DNA from: Neospora caninum Liverpool | Taxonomy: Eukaryota > Apicomplexa > Conoidasida > Eucoccidiorida > Sarcocystidae | Assembly (NCBI RefSeq): GCF_000208865.1 | Contig: NC_018391.1 | Location: 1,984,001 to 2,048,000, forward strand | DNA: 64,000 nt | Direction: 5' to 3' | Part shown: positions 61,072-64,000 of the stretch, in pieces | Layout of the letters: the number at the start of each line of letters is the position of its first letter | Position numbering within the stretch: the first letter of the stretch is position 1 | The notes under the pieces: generated by a model | The model's input: only the letters and a program-made list of their open reading frames with translations | The model's database searches: none | Told to the model about the DNA's origin: nothing | Position numbers and translations under genes: made by a program

Positions 61072-64000
61072 GTATATCTGAGGCAATGTCACCTGTGTAT
61101 ACGAAGCTGCTGAGCGTGAGTAAGATTTGACTTACCTGCTGTCGAGACCACCGACGGTCATCGTGCCGTATGCAGTGGCAAGAAAGGTGCCCATACACTC
61201 GGCTGTTCGGCTGTCGATACAGCTGAGCATCTGGGAAGTCCAGCTTTCTGTTGTCCATCCTGCGTCGCTCGGCTCAATTTTCCGTCTATCGAGGAGCTCG
61301 GCAACGCGCTGAATTCTCGGTTGGAGCATCCGCATGTCCCAAGAAGCAAAGCGCGTGGGGACTCGTAAGACTTCATCTTTTCGGGCTCCTGAGGACTGGC
61401 TAGCCGCTTCTTGGGAATAAAGCCAGGCAGTCATTTCTCTCTCCCACGCGTCGGGCGTCGCGACAGCAGCCGTCGGCGCAGTTTCGTCACGAGGCGCCTC
61501 GGCTCGATATCTCCCCGGCAGCGTCTTTCTCCTTTCACCTTCGAGCGCCGCAGCTTCTTCTGTTTCGCTTGTCCACGGGAACTGCAGAGGTCGCACAACG
61601 GGAGTGTCGACACGCGCGGCCTTGTCCCGGCCCAGCGTGTCCAGCTTTCCAAAAAAGTTGTTTGCTTTTCTCGTGCCTGCGTCTCTTCCCTCCGTTTCTT
61701 CGCTTGTTTGCCGCCCTTCGAACGACGCCGAGAAAAAGGCAAATCGGCCTTCGTCTGCTCCGAGCAGGCGCGACTGCGGAAGGGAGAAGAAACTCAGACT
61801 TCTCTCTGGAAACGGAGGGGGGGTCGATTCGTCTCCCCCGCCGGACGGGCGGTGGCCAGGCCCCGAAGATGAGCGGAACGCAACCCCAGGCGAAGCAGAA
61901 AAGTCTGACGAAAGAGCGGACGGAAAAGGAGCGTCAGGGACACCAGAGAAGGACGAAGCGGAAGACGAGGAAGCGGAAACCGAAGAAGGGGTGGCGAATG
62001 GGTTTTCACTCTGCACAGCGAAAGGCTCTTCGGCATGTAAAGAGCCGAGACGGAAAGGACACTCATCTTCCTTTACAGGTGCGAGAAGGGACGGGGCGAG
62101 ACCTTCGCGGTGAAAGCATCCTCGCCAGGCTCCTCCGTGTCTCCATGCGAAAGCGCGTTCTCGCGCTTCGCGCTCCTCGACCTTTCTGTCTCTCCCATGG
62201 GGCTGCGAGTAGACATCGAGACGATCCCCTTGTGCGTCGCAAAGAGACAGCGGAGTCGCTTCAGAAAACGTGCACGCGGCCGCCCCCTTTTCCATGAGAG
62301 CAGGAAACGGCAAGGCACCGAAGGGACGGAACGAAAACTCTGGCGGAGACACAGGGGCGAACAGCGAACGGAGAGAGGACGGCCCAGACTCTCTCGCCTC
62401 GCCGCGGGACCGGTCAGGACACAGATTCCCCGCAGGAGACAAATTGTCCCCGGCGCGACACTGTCCACTCTCTTGGTCTAATTCGAGTTCCGCAATACCA
62501 GATCCTAAAGAGAGAGAAGAGAAGGCGGCAGAGAGGTCCTCTTCGGACGAATGTGAGCGGTTGGCGACACTCAGTTGCGTCGAAACAGGGCCCGGTCGCT
62601 CGCGAGGCAACAAAACTCCGGAACACATCTTCTCTACTCTCCTTTCGCTCGGAAGCTCCTGCCCGAAATTGCTATCTTCTCGCTCTCTGTCTTTGTCTCT
62701 CTCTCCAACGTTGTCTCTCTCTTCGCCTGTGTCTCCCCGCCTTTTCCTGTCGTCCTCGTTGCATGCTATGCCTTCTCCGTCCGTGCCGGCTTTGCCCATT
62801 TGCGTCTGGGTGGTTGATGCCGGGAGAACTGCACACCTCCCCCGGAAGCCTAGACGCCTCGCTGCTGCTCGGATTTCTTCTTTCAGCTCGGCGGAAACGC
62901 CCTCCGAGAGGATCGAGGCAGGTGGAGAAACGCTCGGAATCTCCCTCGCCGCTCCTGGTGCCAACTTCCCAGTGAAGGCCAAGCGCAGGAGCCGCGCATC
63001 CAGCTGAGGTGTACGTACACCCGCGACGCCGAGGACCTGCCTGGAGAAGTCTGAGGCTCGGCAGCCATCGGGAAGCTTCTCGCGGTTCGCGTTTCCGCTG
63101 GGGTTCGTGGCATCTTCGCGGCTGTCTCGTGGAGCGGCAAGCGGCGCAGAGAGAAGAAGAAGGAGATAAACGACAGCGCCGGGATCCCGCAGTCGCCTTT
63201 CGCAAAACCCCCCAGATTTGAGAAAAGTGACAGCGGAGGAAGAAGGTGGGAGCGAGGGAAACGCCGAGGAGGAGCGAGACAACAGCACCTCTGACAGAAG
63301 AAGCAGAGCCTGACCGTCCTCCTCGCGGCCTCGCAAAATCAACTGCTGACTAATCTCGAGAGCCCACGAACGCGCACAGGAAGAAAACGAAGAGGAAGAA
63401 AAAGGAGAAGAAGACGGAGGACAAGGAGAGGACGCCGCGGTCGTCGTTGATCTGATGGGGACCGTGTCTCGAGGGTCGGCAGAAGGGAGGCGATGACGAA
63501 GCGCGGGGAGCAGCAAGCATTCCCAGGCTGCGTTCTTTAACAGACGTCTCCGGCTTTCTCTTCGCGGCTCAAAACGCGCCGATCCTCCATCTTTCTGCTC
63601 GCACCGTTCAGCGAGAAGAGAGAGTAAGGTCGCCGGTCCCCACGCAGCAGAGGAGCGCAAAGAAAAGGAAGCGGAAGAGGAGAGCTGAGCCTCTGCGCTC
63701 TCCGGTCTCCTTTGCGGGTGTGCGCAGTCTCGGCGCATCCTCAAAAGAAGGCGGGGAAATGTCGAGCAGCAGCGTCGAGGAGAGACGCAGGCGATTCCTG
63801 TGAAGTCCCTCGCTCGGCAGGTGTCTCCGATTCTCAGCCGAGAGCTTGGCCCTTGCGAGAGGTTGGAGGCTTCGAAACGTCTCGCCTTTCCTCTCTTCTC
63901 TTCTGAGGCGAACAGCGCTGTCCATCCACCTGGGAGAGCCTCTCTGGCCGCGTGAATAGACCCGAGAAACGTCGAAACAACACTGTGGAGCGAGATGCGG
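52669..64000 (-). CDS. gamma-tubulin complex component, GCP5/6 type (5' end outside window)
   Basis: Minus-strand exons: 64000(open)-61136, 60629-59736, 59317-56074, 55758-55165, 54808-53910, 53269-52669. Phases agree (2, 2, 0, 0, 2) and more than 3,030 residues are in view, ending in TGA. GCP proteins form the gamma-tubulin ring complex that nucleates microtubules. Exon 59317-56074 carries the grip1 signature (LENWVFRANVYDPGDEF), then PSFLLSIQQEIHKTG, then about 700 residues of insert with a long coiled coil (REQRLEFEQLEQQLKQLQQL), then grip2 start (HCDLLGCLDTVKK). Spliced exon ends give FPLTLFFDA-ETKRMYTRIFQFL, the grip2 core, and the protein ends with a DFNRFY motif as GCPs do. A large coiled insert between grip1 and grip2 is characteristic of GCP6 (1,819 residues in human), so GCP6 is the best call; GCP5 is possible. 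The donor at 53909 (GTTCGT) is weak but is the only one that restores the conserved helix. The long N-terminal region is low-complexity. Confidence 0.85.
53471..53526. repeat. TA microsatellite in GCP-gene intron
   Basis: Imperfect TACATA run leading into a pure TA run, inside the minus-strand intron 53909-53270. Confidence 0.88.
54269..54280. repeat. GTGTATGTACAC exonic 12-mer
   Basis: Perfect member of the GTGTACRTACAC class (reverse orientation of R). In exon 54808-53910 it encodes VYIH. Confidence 0.8.
54789..54800. repeat. GTGTACATACGC exonic 12-mer
   Basis: One mismatch. It lies in the conserved grip2 helix, where the minus strand reads RMYTR, so the motif coexists with a conserved protein segment. 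Confidence 0.6.
55583..55594. repeat. GCGTATGTACAC exonic 12-mer
   Basis: One mismatch. In exon 55758-55165 it encodes GCTYA, a different frame from the VYxH copies. Confidence 0.65.
58372..58430 (-). other. grip1 signature of the gamma-tubulin complex protein
   Basis: Encodes FLENWVFRANVYDPGDEFL, matching the L-x2-W-[IV]-x3-x-[IV]-x-DP-x2-EF pattern shared by GCP2-GCP6. It is the clearest family marker in the gene. Confidence 0.85.
58688..58699. repeat. GTGTCTGTACAC exonic 12-mer
   Basis: One mismatch in the centre. In exon 59317-56074 it encodes RCTDT. A related 10-bp palindrome GTGTATACAC lies at 58602-58611. Confidence 0.6.
59029..59040. repeat. GTGTACATACAC exonic 12-mer
   Basis: Perfect member in exon 59317-56074; encodes VYVH. 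Confidence 0.8.
59510..59548. repeat. TA microsatellite in GCP-gene intron
   Basis: Alternating TA run inside the minus-strand intron 59735-59318. Confidence 0.88.
60439..60450. repeat. GCGTACGTACAC exonic 12-mer
   Basis: One mismatch, in exon 60629-59736; encodes RVRTPR. Confidence 0.7.
61033..61076. repeat. TA microsatellite in GCP-gene intron
   Basis: TACATA units grading into pure TA inside the minus-strand intron 61135-60630, close to its donor. Confidence 0.88.
63009..63020. repeat. perfect GTGTACGTACAC exonic palindrome
   Basis: Perfect 12-bp palindrome in the first visible GCP exon; encodes GVRTP. Identical to the copy at 19321-19332, 44 kb away. Confidence 0.85.

Overview
The window looks like nuclear DNA of a cyst-forming coccidian (Toxoplasma / Hammondia / Neospora type). 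Five signs point there: GC-rich exons split by GT-AG introns of about 140-1450 bp; TA microsatellites confined to introns; strong over-use of GCATGC; very long proteins padded with Ser/Arg/Glu/Pro-rich disordered stretches; and the AGAGACG promoter heptamer known from Toxoplasma. There are no bacterial-style operons, insertion sequences, CRISPR arrays or recognisable tRNA/rRNA genes. The species call is inference. The exon models rest on splice sites and on reading-frame phase agreeing across every junction.

Layout. (1) Bases 1-1406, + strand: 3' end of an unidentified proline-rich, coiled-coil gene. (2) 3499-19047, - strand: a ten-exon gene for a roughly 3,190-residue pentatricopeptide-like protein, probably organellar. 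It includes a 29-codon exon that simple ORF finding misses. (3) 19048-23453: a 4.4 kb divergent intergenic region. (4) 23454-34725, + strand: a fifteen-exon gene for a roughly 1,206-residue protein ending in a MYND zinc finger. (5) 36476-46212, - strand: a twelve-exon gene for a divergent SLC6 / sodium:neurotransmitter symporter-family transporter of about 1,636 residues. (6) About 46.2-52.6 kb: a poorly coding segment, by eye less GC-rich, that holds one probable short membrane-anchored protein gene on the + strand (49079-50285) and weaker exon candidates. It is the accessory-looking part of the window. (7) 52669 to beyond 64000, - strand: a gamma-tubulin complex component of GCP5/6 type with more than 3,000 residues in view; its 5' end lies outside.

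The large genes have unrelated jobs (organellar RNA handling, a MYND scaffold, membrane transport, microtubule nucleation) and do not form a pathway. The most unusual signal is a near-palindromic 12-mer, GTGTACRTACAC. It recurs nine times in or at exons, seven of them in the gamma-tubulin complex gene, and it is translated in all three frames. That suggests selection on the nucleic acid and not on one peptide.
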